Counted from the stretch's first letter, positions 8,533 through 18,187 are shown. The stretch: DNA of 64,000 nt from an uncultured Candidatus Melainabacteria bacterium (GCA_934693165.1 CAKUUX010000009.1:23800-87799), one strand, 5' to 3'. The notes: generated from the sequence alone by a model not told the origin. A program made the numbers and translations.

Positions 8533-10305
8533 CTACGCTTTTGTTTTAATTTCTTCTAATAGTTTTTCTACAAATTCATCAACAGTCATAGTGCCGATTT
8601 GACCAACGCCTCTTTGTCTTACTGCAACTGAATTTGCTTCAATTTCCTTATCACCAACTACTGCAACATAAGGAACTTTTTTATCTTGTAAGTTTTCTCT
8701 AATTCTGTAATTCATACTTTCAGAACGGTCATCTAAGTATGCTCTAATACCTAAATCTCTAAGTTTATTATAAACTTTTTCAGCAAAATCAATATGTTTT
8801 TCGTTTGAGATAGGTACAACAGAAACTTGTGTTGGAGCTAACCATAATGGGAATGCACCTGCATAGTGTTCAATTAAGATACCATGGAATCTTTCCATAG
8901 AACCGAAGATAACTCTGTGTAACATTACAGGAGTCTTTAATTGACCGTCTTTGTCTTGGTATTTAATATCAAATCTTTCTGGTAAGTTAAAGTCTAATTG
9001 GATTGTAGCACATTGCCATGTTCTACCGATAGCATCTTTAACTTTGAAGTCAATTTTTGGACCGTAGAATGCGCCGTCACCTTCGTTAACATCGTATTTC
9101 ATACCACGTTTGTCCATCGCTTCTCTTAAACCCTTTTCTGCTAGTTCCCAGTTTTCCAAAGAACCTACATAGCTTTCAGGTCTTGTTGATAATTCAACTT
9201 CAAATCCCATTTTGAAAATTGCCATTGTATCTGATACAAAATCAATAATATTATTAATTTCATCAACTAATTGTTCTGGAGTACAGAAGATGTGAGCATC
9301 ATCTTGTGTGAAACCTTGTACACGAGTTAAACCAGATAAAGCACCTGATTTTTCTCTTCTATAAACTGTTCCTAATTCTGCCATTCTCAATGGTAAATCT
9401 CTGTATGAGTGTCTTTGAGATTGATAAATTAAAATATGGAATGGGCAGTTCATTGGTTTAACAATGTATTGTTCATCTTCTTCATTTTCTTTTTGGATAA
9501 AGAACATGTTTTCTTTATAGTGGTCGATGTGACCTGAAAGTTCCCAAAGTTTTGATTTAGCAAGTTGAGGAGTTTGTACAATTACGTAACCTCTTTTTCT
9601 ATGTTCTGTTCTCCAATAATTTTCAATTTCTTCTCTTACTGTATAAAGATTTGGATGCCATAAAACTAGACCACCACCAATTTCTTCTCTAACTGAGAAT
9701 AAATCTAATTGAGTACCAAGTTTTCTGTGGTCACGTTTTTCAGCTTCTTCTAACATGTGAAGATATTCTGCTAAATCTTCTTTATTCCAAAATGCTGTAG
9801 CATAAATTCTTTGAAGCATTTTATTTTTTTCATTACCTCTCCAATATGCACCAGCAACTTTTAATAATTTAATTGCATTACCTTTGATATAAGTTGTATT
9901 TGGAACGTGAGGACCTGCGCAAAGGTCATTAAATAATACATTTCCATCTTTATCTTTTGTTAAATATAATGTAGGATGGTCATTTTTATGTTCTTCTAAA
10001 AGTTCTGCCTTGTAGATTTCACCTTCGGCTTTAAATTCTGCAATCTTAGCATCTACATCTTCAATTTCATATTTTTCAAATGTAAGATTTTGTTTTAAAA
10101 TTTCTTTCATTTTGTTTTCGATTTTTTCTAAATCTTCGTGTGTAAAAGAATAACCATCTGTTAAATCGAAATCGTAATAAAATCCATTATCAACAGCTGG
10201 GCCAATAGCTAATTTTGCTTGTGGGAATAAGCTTTGAACAGCTTGAGCCATAATGTGTGAACAAGAGTGTCTTAAAATATGTAAGTTTTCTGCATTCTTT
10301 TCCAT
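8533..10305 (-). CDS. thrS: Threonyl-tRNA synthetase lacking the TGS domain
   Basis: A 590-aa class II synthetase. It starts directly with the second editing domain: HSCSH (13-17) supplies the zinc-type editing histidines and NDLCAGPHVP its Cys. The catalytic core follows (KPMNCPFHILIY, RVQGFTQDDAHIFC, GAFYGPKIDF), then the anticodon domain. The N-terminal TGS domain of about 60 residues, found in E. coli ThrRS, is absent. No upstream in-frame start could restore it, because only a 144-base gap remains before the divergent gene. Shorter TGS-less forms are known in several lineages. It is first gene of thrS-gltX; no T-box leader is visible. Confidence 0.93.
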   Translation of the reverse strand: MEKNAENLHILRHSCSHIMAQAVQSLFPQAKLAIGPAVDNGFYYDFDLTDGYSFTHEDLEKIENKMKEILKQNLTFEKYEIEDVDAKIAEFKAEGEIYKAELLEEHKNDHPTLYLTKDKDGNVLFNDLCAGPHVPNTTYIKGNAIKLLKVAGAYWRGNEKNKMLQRIYATAFWNKEDLAEYLHMLEEAEKRDHRKLGTQLDLFSVREEIGGGLVLWHPNLYTVREEIENYWRTEHRKRGYVIVQTPQLAKSKLWELSGHIDHYKENMFFIQKENEEDEQYIVKPMNCPFHILIYQSQRHSYRDLPLRMAELGTVYRREKSGALSGLTRVQGFTQDDAHIFCTPEQLVDEINNIIDFVSDTMAIFKMGFEVELSTRPESYVGSLENWELAEKGLREAMDKRGMKYDVNEGDGAFYGPKIDFKVKDAIGRTWQCATIQLDFNLPERFDIKYQDKDGQLKTPVMLHRVIFGSMERFHGILIEHYAGAFPLWLAPTQVSVVPISNEKHIDFAEKVYNKLRDLGIRAYLDDRSESMNYRIRENLQDKKVPYVAVVGDKEIEANSVAVRQRGVGQIGTMTVDEFVEKLLEEIKTKA

Positions 10306-10449
10306 AAAAATTCCTCTAAATTTTGTCTAATTCATAATTTAGTTATACCACTTAAAAATATAATTACAAATCTATTATTTACACCTTATAAACGGTTTTT
10401 ATTTTAGCTACAATTTGATATCATATTTAGTAAGAAAAAGGAAGTTAAA

Positions 10450-12138
10450 ATGAATTCATTATTGCAGTTAAAAACACAAAGAATTATTGGATTATCGCTA
10501 CTTGACGAAGAAAATATACTTGAAGCTATAAAATCCTTTGAAAAATATATGGGATTTTTAGGAACTTTCGTTAACGCAGATAACGATACTCAAATAAAAA
10601 TCGTAAAAGAAATTACAACCGTAAAAATAGCTTTTTTAGGTAAGTTACACAATCTTGCTAAAAAATATATTGAAGAAAAAAATTATGATAACGCTCTAAT
10701 ATGTTTAACAGAAGTTGTAAGATATTGGTCAGATAACGTTTTGTGCCTTATTGATTACGCTTTATGTTTAGATAAAATGGGACAAATTGAATTACGAAAC
10801 AAAATTATCGCCCAACTTCACTCAGTATTACCTAAAAACAATCCAGAATTATGCAAAGAAACTGCAATGATGTATGAAAAAATAGGTGAATACGAAAAAG
10901 CAATCGAATATTTCAATAACTATATAAACGAAACTGCTGAAGCAAAAATCTCCTATAACGATTATTCAATTTTAGCAGGATTTAATTATGCCTTGTATGA
11001 TAAGACTCATGATATTCAATATTGTGAAAAAACTATTGAAAATTTAAAAATAGCAGATAGTCTAAATCCAAATAACAAAGGTATCTTAAGAAATATCATT
11101 TATACAGCTAACGTTATGAATGATTATAAAACACAAGAAGAATATCTTAGAAAAATCTTGGGCATAAAACCAATTTGCCATGAAGATTTGTTTCATAAAT
11201 CAATCATTAGCCTTAAACAAAAAGATGTAAAAGGTTTTTATGAAAACTATGATGAAAGATTTGTTAGAGAACAGAATCCAAATTGGTTTCCAAATATTGG
11301 AGATAAGCCAATGTGGAAAGGTGAAAATTTAGCAGATAAAACTCTACTTGTACATTTTGAACAAGGATTTGGCGATACCTTGTTGATGTCAGGTTTTATT
11401 CCAAGATTAACAAAACTTGCAAAGAAAGTTATTTTTGTTGTTCAAAATCACTTGTTAAGTCTTATTGGTGAAAGTTTTTCAAACCTTGAAAATCTTGTAG
11501 TATTACCTATTCAAGATGATGTAACAAAACTGGATTTTGATTACTACATTCCAACAATGTCAATTCCAATAGCTTTAGATTTACCTGTTGAAGATTTGTC
11601 ATTTGATTCTCAATATCTTTTTGCAAACTCAGGTTTAACAGAAGAATTTAAAAAGAGATTTTTTAATAACGATAAACTAAAAATTGGTATAGCTTTTGCT
11701 GGTAATAAAAAAGTTACAGGAAATATTCACCTAAAAGATATTCCTGTTTCTGAATTTTTACCACTTGATAATATTGAAGGAATTGAGCTTTATTCTCTTG
11801 CAAAAGATCTTACAGAAAAGGATTTTGTAGATTTTAAAAACAATAAAGTAAATGTTCTTGCAGATTATATGCACGATTTCACGTACACAGCCTCAATTAT
11901 TGATAATTGCGATATCATAATCTCTGCTGATAACGTTATTCTTAACCTTGCAGGAGCAATGAATAAAAAAACTTATGGCTTATTTAACTGGTATTACGAG
12001 TACCGTTGGTATGATTTAACTGGCGAAGATTGTGGATGGTTCAAATCTGTAAAGCCATTTGTTAATCCAAAAATGGACGATTGGAAAACTTCAATTTCTA
12101 AAGTTACAGAAGAAATTAAACAAATAGCTGAAAAATAA
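10450..12138 (+). CDS. TPR-containing GT9-like glycosyltransferase, copy 1
   Basis: A 562-aa protein. The N-terminal half is helical with degenerate TPR units (YEKAIEYFNNYI and similar). The C-terminal domain (about 290-560) is heptosyltransferase-like, with MWKGENLADKTLLVHFEQGFGDT and ADNVILNLAGAMNKKTYGL. It is clearly paralogous to the next gene throughout: both begin with a LLxLxTQ...LALL/GLSLL segment and end with GWFxSVKP. Start ATG is preceded by AAAAAGGAAG. The product probably transfers a sugar to a surface or protein acceptor; substrate unknown. Confidence 0.8.
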   Translation: MNSLLQLKTQRIIGLSLLDEENILEAIKSFEKYMGFLGTFVNADNDTQIKIVKEITTVKIAFLGKLHNLAKKYIEEKNYDNALICLTEVVRYWSDNVLCLIDYALCLDKMGQIELRNKIIAQLHSVLPKNNPELCKETAMMYEKIGEYEKAIEYFNNYINETAEAKISYNDYSILAGFNYALYDKTHDIQYCEKTIENLKIADSLNPNNKGILRNIIYTANVMNDYKTQEEYLRKILGIKPICHEDLFHKSIISLKQKDVKGFYENYDERFVREQNPNWFPNIGDKPMWKGENLADKTLLVHFEQGFGDTLLMSGFIPRLTKLAKKVIFVVQNHLLSLIGESFSNLENLVVLPIQDDVTKLDFDYYIPTMSIPIALDLPVEDLSFDSQYLFANSGLTEEFKKRFFNNDKLKIGIAFAGNKKVTGNIHLKDIPVSEFLPLDNIEGIELYSLAKDLTEKDFVDFKNNKVNVLADYMHDFTYTASIIDNCDIIISADNVILNLAGAMNKKTYGLFNWYYEYRWYDLTGEDCGWFKSVKPFVNPKMDDWKTSISKVTEEIKQIAEK

Positions 12139-12150
12139 AAGGAAAAATTT

Positions 12151-13821
12151 ATGGATAATCTATTAAAACTTCAGACTCAAAGTGTTGTTCACCTTGCACT
12201 ACTTGAACAAGGAAAAATCATAGATTCTATTAAGACTTTTGAAAAATATCAAAATTATTTAAAAACCTTCAAAGATGCAGATGAACAAACACAAGAAATT
12301 ATACTAAAAGAAATCAATAAAATCAGACAAGAATATTTTTCAAAACTTATACACTTTGGCAACTTATACGTAGAAAAAGGCGATTATTCAAAGGCTTCGC
12401 TTTGCTATACAGAAGTTTTGCAATATATCCAAAAAGATATATACATTTTAATAAATTACATAATTTGCTTATACAAACTTGAACAATATGATTTGGAAGA
12501 AGAATTTTTAGAATATCTTGAAACAATAATTCCTCAAGACAATGCATTGCTGTATAAAGATTTGAGCAAATTCTACACACAAATAAATAAAACAACAACA
12601 GCACTTTCTTATTTGTTTAAATACGCTGAAGTTGTTGGAGAAGAAAATTTATCAGCAGAAGATTATAATATGTTAGGAATGTTATATAACAACTTGTATG
12701 TAAATCATGGACGAAATCTTGAAGATGCTTTTGAATCACTGGAATTTTATCTAAAAGCTGATGAAATAAATCCTCTTTCACAAAAAACTACAAGAAATAT
12801 TGCTTTGGCTTCTGCTCTTGTTAACAACACAAATATCGCTAAAATGTATTGGGATAAATTGTTTAAGCTTGGCGGAATTACAAAAGAAGATTTATTAGAA
12901 TATTCAATGTTTTGCTTGAAAATAGGAGATTTTGAAAATTTCTACAAATATTATGACAACCGTTTTGAAGTTGATACGTACAAAAATATTTATATAAAAT
13001 CAGACAAACCTCTTTGGAAAGGAGAAAATTTGTCAAATAAAACGCTTCTTATTCAATCAGAGCAAGGTTTTGGGGATACATTCTTGATGAGTGGTTATCT
13101 TCCAAGAATATTAAAAACTGCAAAAAAATTTATATTTTTGGCTCAAGGTGAAGTTTGTTCTTTATTAAAAGAAAGTTTTAAAGATATAGAAGTTTTACCA
13201 ATAAATCAAACAGATATAACTAAATTGGAATATGATTACCATATTCCTACAATGTCTATTCCATCAGTTTTGAAATTAACAAAAGAAAATATTTCAGTTG
13301 GTGGTGGGTATTTAAAAACAAACTGTGATTTGACACAAAAATATAAGAAAAAATATTTTGATAATGATAAATTAAAAATAGGTTTTGCTTTTATGGGTAA
13401 TATAAAAGGCAAACAGTTGAGAGATATACCATTAAAAGAGTTTTTACCTTTTGATAATCTTGAAAATGTTGAACTTTATTCTCTAACAATTGATATAGAT
13501 GAAAAAGAATACAAGATTTTTAAAAATAATAAAATTCACGTGTTTAATAACGTAATTAAAGATTTTTCAGATACGGCAAGTTTAGTAGAAAATTGCGATA
13601 TAATAATTACAAGTGATAATTGTATTTTAAATTTGGCAGGCGCATTGGGCAAAAAAACTATCGGCTTATTTAACTGGAACTACGAAGCAAGATGGTTTGA
13701 TTTGACAGGCAAAGATTGTGGATGGTTCACATCTGTAAAACCAATAGTAAATGAAGAAATGAACAATTGGAAACCTACTATAGAAAAAGCTATAGAAGAA
13801 GTAAAAGCTTTAAACAAATAG
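12151..13821 (+). CDS. TPR-containing GT9-like glycosyltransferase, copy 2
   Basis: A 556-aa tandem paralogue of the preceding gene, 12 bases downstream and so surely in one operon. The same architecture is kept: a degenerate TPR half, then LWKGENLSNKTLLIQSEQGFGDT and SDNCILNLAGALGKKTIGLF, ending with DCGWFTSVKPIV. Divergence between the copies is substantial, so the duplication is not recent. The start has AAAGGAAAAA upstream. Two unequal copies may act on different sugars or form a heterodimer (inference). Confidence 0.8.
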   Translation: MDNLLKLQTQSVVHLALLEQGKIIDSIKTFEKYQNYLKTFKDADEQTQEIILKEINKIRQEYFSKLIHFGNLYVEKGDYSKASLCYTEVLQYIQKDIYILINYIICLYKLEQYDLEEEFLEYLETIIPQDNALLYKDLSKFYTQINKTTTALSYLFKYAEVVGEENLSAEDYNMLGMLYNNLYVNHGRNLEDAFESLEFYLKADEINPLSQKTTRNIALASALVNNTNIAKMYWDKLFKLGGITKEDLLEYSMFCLKIGDFENFYKYYDNRFEVDTYKNIYIKSDKPLWKGENLSNKTLLIQSEQGFGDTFLMSGYLPRILKTAKKFIFLAQGEVCSLLKESFKDIEVLPINQTDITKLEYDYHIPTMSIPSVLKLTKENISVGGGYLKTNCDLTQKYKKKYFDNDKLKIGFAFMGNIKGKQLRDIPLKEFLPFDNLENVELYSLTIDIDEKEYKIFKNNKIHVFNNVIKDFSDTASLVENCDIIITSDNCILNLAGALGKKTIGLFNWNYEARWFDLTGKDCGWFTSVKPIVNEEMNNWKPTIEKAIEEVKALNK

Positions 13822-13846
13822 CCCAAAACTCAATTATAGATTAAAA

Positions 13847-13879
13847 GGCAATTTTCGAACAGGAAAATACTTTATATAA
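13847..13879 (+). promoter_or_regulatory. GGCAATTT-N16-TTTATATAA motif, site C
   Basis: GGCAATTT starts at 13847 and TTTATATAA at 13871, the invariant 24-base offset seen in all nine copies. It lies 190 bases before the 70-aa gene and in tandem with site B. It would give a leader containing an imperfect hairpin (CACAGC / GCTGT, about 13910-13935). Confidence 0.65.
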
Positions 13880-13973
13880 ATACAATTGGGAAAATCTATC
13901 TTCATTTTGCACAGCTATTTTTTAGGTGTGCTGTCTGAGTATTAAGAAATATTAAGAAAAACTCTTCAAAAAA

Positions 13974-14006
13974 GGCAATTTTTTAATCAAAGTTAACTTT
14001 ATATAA
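13974..14006 (+). promoter_or_regulatory. GGCAATTT-N16-TTTATATAA motif, site B
   Basis: GGCAATTT starts at 13974 and TTTATATAA at 13998. It is 31 bases before the ATG of the 70-aa gene and is followed by the purine-rich stretch typical of these sites (TGTAAGCGAG, then GAGAGAGATAGAG). Confidence 0.7.
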
Positions 14007-14036
14007 ATGTAAGCGAGAACGAGAGAGATAGAGAAA

Positions 14037-14249
14037 ATGGCAGACTTCGGTACATTAATTGCACAAAACAGAGATAGTTTTGAATACTTAAACAAAAATG
14101 ACAGAAGAATGAGATTCAACAATTCTCAAGATCCTATCTATTTCATCTTCGATCACATTGAAAATAAACCAGTTTCAACATTAGCAAAAGAATTTGTACA
14201 AGATACAATTTATGACATTTGCAACTTCGTTTCAAAAGTTGTAGCTTAA
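14037..14249 (+). CDS. Small conserved protein, 70 aa, paralogue of 37045
   Basis: Function unknown. It is strongly similar along its length to the 71-aa protein at 37045; the core RFNNSQDPIYFIFDHIEN is identical in both, and both end with FVQDTxYxIxNFVSKxV. It is soluble, with a mixed alpha/beta prediction and no signal peptide. It sits alone between two promoter-like motifs and a terminator, so it is a monocistronic, probably well expressed gene. The conservation of the central 18 residues between distant copies argues for a real and constrained protein. Confidence 0.8.
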   Translation: MADFGTLIAQNRDSFEYLNKNDRRMRFNNSQDPIYFIFDHIENKPVSTLAKEFVQDTIYDICNFVSKVVA

Positions 14250-14335
14250 TCAACTCAAAAAACAAAAAAAGATTTTTATCATCGGATAAAGGAATTGGGA
14301 AATAGGTAAAATTAAAAAACGAGGAAAACAAAATT

Positions 14336-14367
14336 TTAGGAGCTCAAAATGAGTTCCTTTTTTTTTG
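14336..14367 (+). terminator. Intrinsic terminator after the 70-aa gene
   Basis: Stem GGAGCTC / GAGTTCC (one G-U pair) with loop AAAAT and nine T residues. Confidence 0.8.
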
Positions 14368-14457
14368 CAAAAAATCTATATAAATTAAAAAAAATTACAC
14401 AATTTTATTTGTTTTTGATAAGATAATTGTATTAAAGAAGAAGAAGGAAGATAAGAT

Positions 14458-16242
14458 ATGCAATTAAGAATGAAAACAAACAATTGTGGCGAACTTAACT
14501 TATCAAACATCGACCAAGAAGTAACACTTTCTGGTTGGGTTGATTGTGTTCGTGACTTAGGTGGTATGATTTTTATTGAATTAAGAGATAGAACAGGATT
14601 TTTCCAATTAGTTTCTGACCCTCAAAAAAATCCAGAAATCCATAAAGTTTTTGAAAAAATTAGAAGTGAATACGTAATCACTATTAAAGGTAAAGTAACA
14701 AGAAGACCAGAAGAAACTTATAATGACAAACTTCCAACTGGTCAAGTTGAAATTTATCCAGAATATGTAGAAATCTTATCTGAAGCAAAACCAATTCCAT
14801 TTGTTTTAGATGATGACAGTGTTTCAGAAGACGTAAGATTAAAATATCGTTATTTAGATATCAGACGTCCTCAAATGTATAGCAAATTAAAATTAAGACA
14901 TGAAGTTGTACAAGCTGTAAGAAATTATTTAAATGGTAATGATTTCTTAGAAGTTGAAACACCAATCCTTATCAAAACAACTCCAGAAGGTGCTAGAGAT
15001 TACTTAGTACCATCTCGTGTACAACCTGGTAAATGGTATGCACTTCCTCAATCACCACAAATCTTCAAACAATTATTAATGGTTGGTGGTGTTGAAAGAT
15101 ATTATCAAATCGCTAAATGCTTCCGTGATGAAGACTTGCGTGCTGACAGACAACCTGAATTTACACAAATCGATATCGAAATGTCATTTGTTGAACAAAA
15201 AAATATTATTGAACTTGTTGAAGGCTTGATTGTTGAAGGTTTCAAAGCTGCAGGCGTTGAAGTAAAACCTCCATTCATCCAAATGCCATGGCAAGAAGCT
15301 ATGGATAGATTTGGTTCTGATAAACCTGATACAAGATTTGGCTTAGAATTATTTGATATTGGTGATATCATTTTACAATCAGAATTTGATATTGTTAAGA
15401 AAACTCTTGAAGCAGGTGGTATAGTTCGTGGTATCAGAATTCCAGGTGGCGCTAAATACTCAAGAAAAGAAATTGATGATATTACAAAATTAGCTGTATC
15501 ATTCGGTGCAAAAGCTTTAGCTAACATTATTTACAACGAAGATGGTACTGCAAAATCACCAGTATTGAAATTCGTTACTGAAGAACAAGCTCAACAAATC
15601 AAAGATAGAGCACAAGCTCAAGATGGCGATATTATCTTCTTCGTAGCAGACAAACCAAAATTAGTTTACGATATTATGGGTAGATTAAGATTACATTTTG
15701 GTAAAGCTTTGAATTTAATTGACGAATCAAAACACGCATTACTTTGGGTAGTAGATTTCCCAATGTTTGAATGGTCAGATGAAGAACAAAGATTTATGGC
15801 AATGCACCACCCATTCACATCACCTTGTATGGAAGACTTAGACAAACTTGATAGTGGTGATTTGGGTAACGTTAAATCAATCGCTTACGATATCGTTTAT
15901 AACGGTACAGAATTAGGTGGTGGTTCAGTTAGAATTCACTCACCAGAAGTTCAAAAGAAAATCTTTAAAGCTTTAGGCTTGACTGAAGAAGAAGCTCAAC
16001 AAAAATTTGGCTTTATGGTTAATGCATTACAATACGGTACACCACCACACGCTGGTTTAGCTATCGGTTTAGACAGAATGATTGCATTACTTGCAAGAAC
16101 AGATTCTATCCGTGACGTAATCGCATTCCCTAAAAACTCAGCAGCTAAAGACTTGATGAGTGATGCTCCAGCAGAAGCTGATTACAAACAAGTTAGAGAA
16201 TTATACTTGAAGAGCACTTACAATCCTGCTCAACATAAGTAG
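14458..16242 (+). CDS. aspS: Aspartyl-tRNA synthetase
   Basis: Charges tRNA-Asp. The 594-aa class II synthetase has an N-terminal OB-fold (VTLSGWVDCVRDLGGMIF), motif 2 (CFRDEDLRADRQPEFTQID), a bacterial GAD insert (about 310-410, GGIVRGIRIPGGAKYS) and motif 3 (GLAIGLDRMIALL). Length and domains are the normal bacterial kind. Start ATG has AAGGAAG about 9 bases upstream. It could be the tRNA-Asn-mischarging type, which this gene alone does not settle. Confidence 0.95.
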   Translation: MQLRMKTNNCGELNLSNIDQEVTLSGWVDCVRDLGGMIFIELRDRTGFFQLVSDPQKNPEIHKVFEKIRSEYVITIKGKVTRRPEETYNDKLPTGQVEIYPEYVEILSEAKPIPFVLDDDSVSEDVRLKYRYLDIRRPQMYSKLKLRHEVVQAVRNYLNGNDFLEVETPILIKTTPEGARDYLVPSRVQPGKWYALPQSPQIFKQLLMVGGVERYYQIAKCFRDEDLRADRQPEFTQIDIEMSFVEQKNIIELVEGLIVEGFKAAGVEVKPPFIQMPWQEAMDRFGSDKPDTRFGLELFDIGDIILQSEFDIVKKTLEAGGIVRGIRIPGGAKYSRKEIDDITKLAVSFGAKALANIIYNEDGTAKSPVLKFVTEEQAQQIKDRAQAQDGDIIFFVADKPKLVYDIMGRLRLHFGKALNLIDESKHALLWVVDFPMFEWSDEEQRFMAMHHPFTSPCMEDLDKLDSGDLGNVKSIAYDIVYNGTELGGGSVRIHSPEVQKKIFKALGLTEEEAQQKFGFMVNALQYGTPPHAGLAIGLDRMIALLARTDSIRDVIAFPKNSAAKDLMSDAPAEADYKQVRELYLKSTYNPAQHK

Positions 16243-16612
16243 CGCGAGTGAGCAGAGGCTGGAGAGTTTTTGCAGTAGTGATGAAATCACGATAGCAAAA
16301 CTCGGAATTGCCGTTTGACAAAGCGAACAGTTGAGCCAGAGCGAAATTTGTGAGCCTGTCTCCGTAGTTGACTTTAAGCCGTTAGGCATATTATCAGATT
16401 TAATGCCTTACGGATAAAAGGAAACGTAGTGTAACGCGAACGAGCAAGACAGTGTAGCCGATGTGGAGTGTCGGTGTCGGCTTTGCGAAGGCAAAGACGA
16501 GCAAGACACGAAACATAATATCCGTGACGTTTCAAATCTATGATTTGACAGGAGCAAAGACAACCCGAGCAGAGCAATGAAATAAAATAAATATCTCTCG
16601 CCGAGATAACGC
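16243..16612. repeat. Mosaic of palindromic intergenic repeats (no gene)
   Basis: A 370-base, relatively GC-rich stretch without a convincing gene. It is a chain of hairpins: GAGTTTTTGC / GCAAAACTC at about 16265-16305 with an inner GTGAT / ATCAC, CTTTGC / GCAAAG near 16483, and TCAAATC / GATTTGA near 16530. Words such as GAGCAGAGGC, TTGCCG and AGGCAAAGACGAGC recur in the repeats at 3.0, 7.0 and 26.7 kb. Short overlapping frames here encode nothing recognisable. Confidence 0.65.
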
Positions 16613-16619
16613 AAATAAA

Positions 16620-16658
16620 AAGATAGGCAAAGCCAACGGCTTCGCCTATCTTTTTATT
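16620..16658. terminator. Bidirectional terminator, GGCAAAGCC stem
   Basis: Stem AAGATAGGCaAAGCC / GGCTTcGCCTATCTT followed by TTT and an A/T-rich flank. It lies between the convergent aspS (+) and pgi (-). Confidence 0.85.
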
Positions 16659-16672
16659 ATCAAAGTATAAAA

Positions 16673-18187
16673 CTAATTTTTTCTGCCGGGAACAACATTA
16701 TATTTTTCATAATCTTCTTGAAGATGAAATCTGTTTACATCAGAATCGTTTAGCTTTTTAAAATCTTCTTTTTTGATTTTAAACTTCTTTTTGTACAATT
16801 CTACATTAAATTGCATTACTTCAGGATATTGAATATAGATGTCATTTTTATGATGTTTATTCAAAGCTCTTCTCATACAACCTGTATAAACTATTTCAAA
16901 ATGTTTTGTTTGAATATATTCACCAATTGCTTCAGGCTTAATAGAATCGCCTTCAACAGCCAGAGTTTCTAAGATTAAAGGATTTTCTTGTGTATAAGTA
17001 TCTTTAATCGCTGCTGTGTAGTGCTTATAGTTTGTAGAAACATTTGGATCAATTGTTGTCATCACTACGTAATAATTTTTTCTATTAACGTGATTGTAAA
17101 GTCCTTCTGTTGCATAATGCATACTATCTGGAGCTTTAGATGCCATATAATCAAAATCTTTTAGAGATTCTAGGTAAAGTTGTTTACCCCAATTTTCTCC
17201 ACCTTGTTCAAAAAATCTACCAAAATATTGTTGATATAGAATTTTGTGACCTTTACTTCTTGAATAAGCATTAAACATAGCATTTTTCATTGCAATGTTA
17301 TTTTGAATATCGCTTGGGTCAGTTGATTTGTTAGAAACTTTTTGTGCTGCTTGTAAAATTCTTGTTGTGTATGATTGAGGAACGCCTGCGTATGCTAGTA
17401 CAAATAAGCTTGCGTCATCAAACATTGAAAATCTACCACCAACACCATCATGTACATACAAGTTTTGAATATAGTTTGGATTATTTCTAACTTGTTCTCT
17501 CAAATTTTCTTCTTTTGCAAATTTGTCAGTACAAATTGCAAAGTGTTGTTGGGCTTTCACACGAGCATCTTTTGGTCTAACACCGTTTGCTATATAGTAA
17601 TCAATCAATTCTTGTTCAAATCTTTTGAATGCATCTTGAGTTTCAAAAGTTTGACCTGATTTAGACACAACTAAAAAGTTTAAGTTCTGAATGCCAACTT
17701 TTGTACTTTTAATAAAATTCTCAAAACTTAGAGGGTCAATATCAGAATAGAAATAAACATCTTTGTCATTATAACCAGTCATGTTTAATAAAAATTCTGA
17801 AGTGTGTTTAGAACCACCAATACCAAGAACTACAAGAGGTCTATTAATTTTATCTTTTCTCATTTTTAATTTATTAGCTTGAGAATAAATTTCAGTTAAA
17901 TGACCTTTCAATTGTTCTTGAGGCAAACTTACCCATTTCAAATATTGTTCATTTTTCATTTTTCTTGAATTAAAGTCTTCAATTACATTTTTGATTTCAG
18001 TTTCGTGTTCTGAATAATATTTGTTAAAATTATCAAATCTATGAGGGAAATCGTATTCACCTGAATAATTATCTTTTACGACTTCAATAGTTTTAATGTG
18101 TTTATTTTCATAAGCTATTCTATCCAAGTTTTCCATATTATCTAACGTTGGATTTATCATAGCCATGCCTAATATTTCTAATAACAT
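16673..18187 (-). CDS. pgi: Glucose-6-phosphate isomerase, divergent
   Basis: Interconverts glucose 6-phosphate and fructose 6-phosphate. The 504-aa protein shows the two SIS-type sugar-isomerase domains: VVLGIGGSKHTSEF near 117, SKSGQTFET near 172, and the PGI signature GVGGRFSMF near 248. The N- and C-terminal extensions are unlike the E. coli enzyme, so it is a divergent family member. Start ATG at 18187 has AAAGGAG about 10 bases upstream; a Met nine residues in is an alternative. With pfp and fba in this window it makes a glycolytic set. Confidence 0.88.
   Translation of the reverse strand: MLLEILGMAMINPTLDNMENLDRIAYENKHIKTIEVVKDNYSGEYDFPHRFDNFNKYYSEHETEIKNVIEDFNSRKMKNEQYLKWVSLPQEQLKGHLTEIYSQANKLKMRKDKINRPLVVLGIGGSKHTSEFLLNMTGYNDKDVYFYSDIDPLSFENFIKSTKVGIQNLNFLVVSKSGQTFETQDAFKRFEQELIDYYIANGVRPKDARVKAQQHFAICTDKFAKEENLREQVRNNPNYIQNLYVHDGVGGRFSMFDDASLFVLAYAGVPQSYTTRILQAAQKVSNKSTDPSDIQNNIAMKNAMFNAYSRSKGHKILYQQYFGRFFEQGGENWGKQLYLESLKDFDYMASKAPDSMHYATEGLYNHVNRKNYYVVMTTIDPNVSTNYKHYTAAIKDTYTQENPLILETLAVEGDSIKPEAIGEYIQTKHFEIVYTGCMRRALNKHHKNDIYIQYPEVMQFNVELYKKKFKIKKEDFKKLNDSDVNRFHLQEDYEKYNVVPGRKN

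Noticed and set aside
10306..10449. T-box leader before thrS
   Set aside because: The gap to the divergent gene is only 144 bases and contains no specifier stem or T-box-like sequence.
16374..16614. Two overlapping minus-strand ORFs of about 67 aa
   Set aside because: They run through a mosaic of hairpin repeats and have no conserved features or ribosome site.
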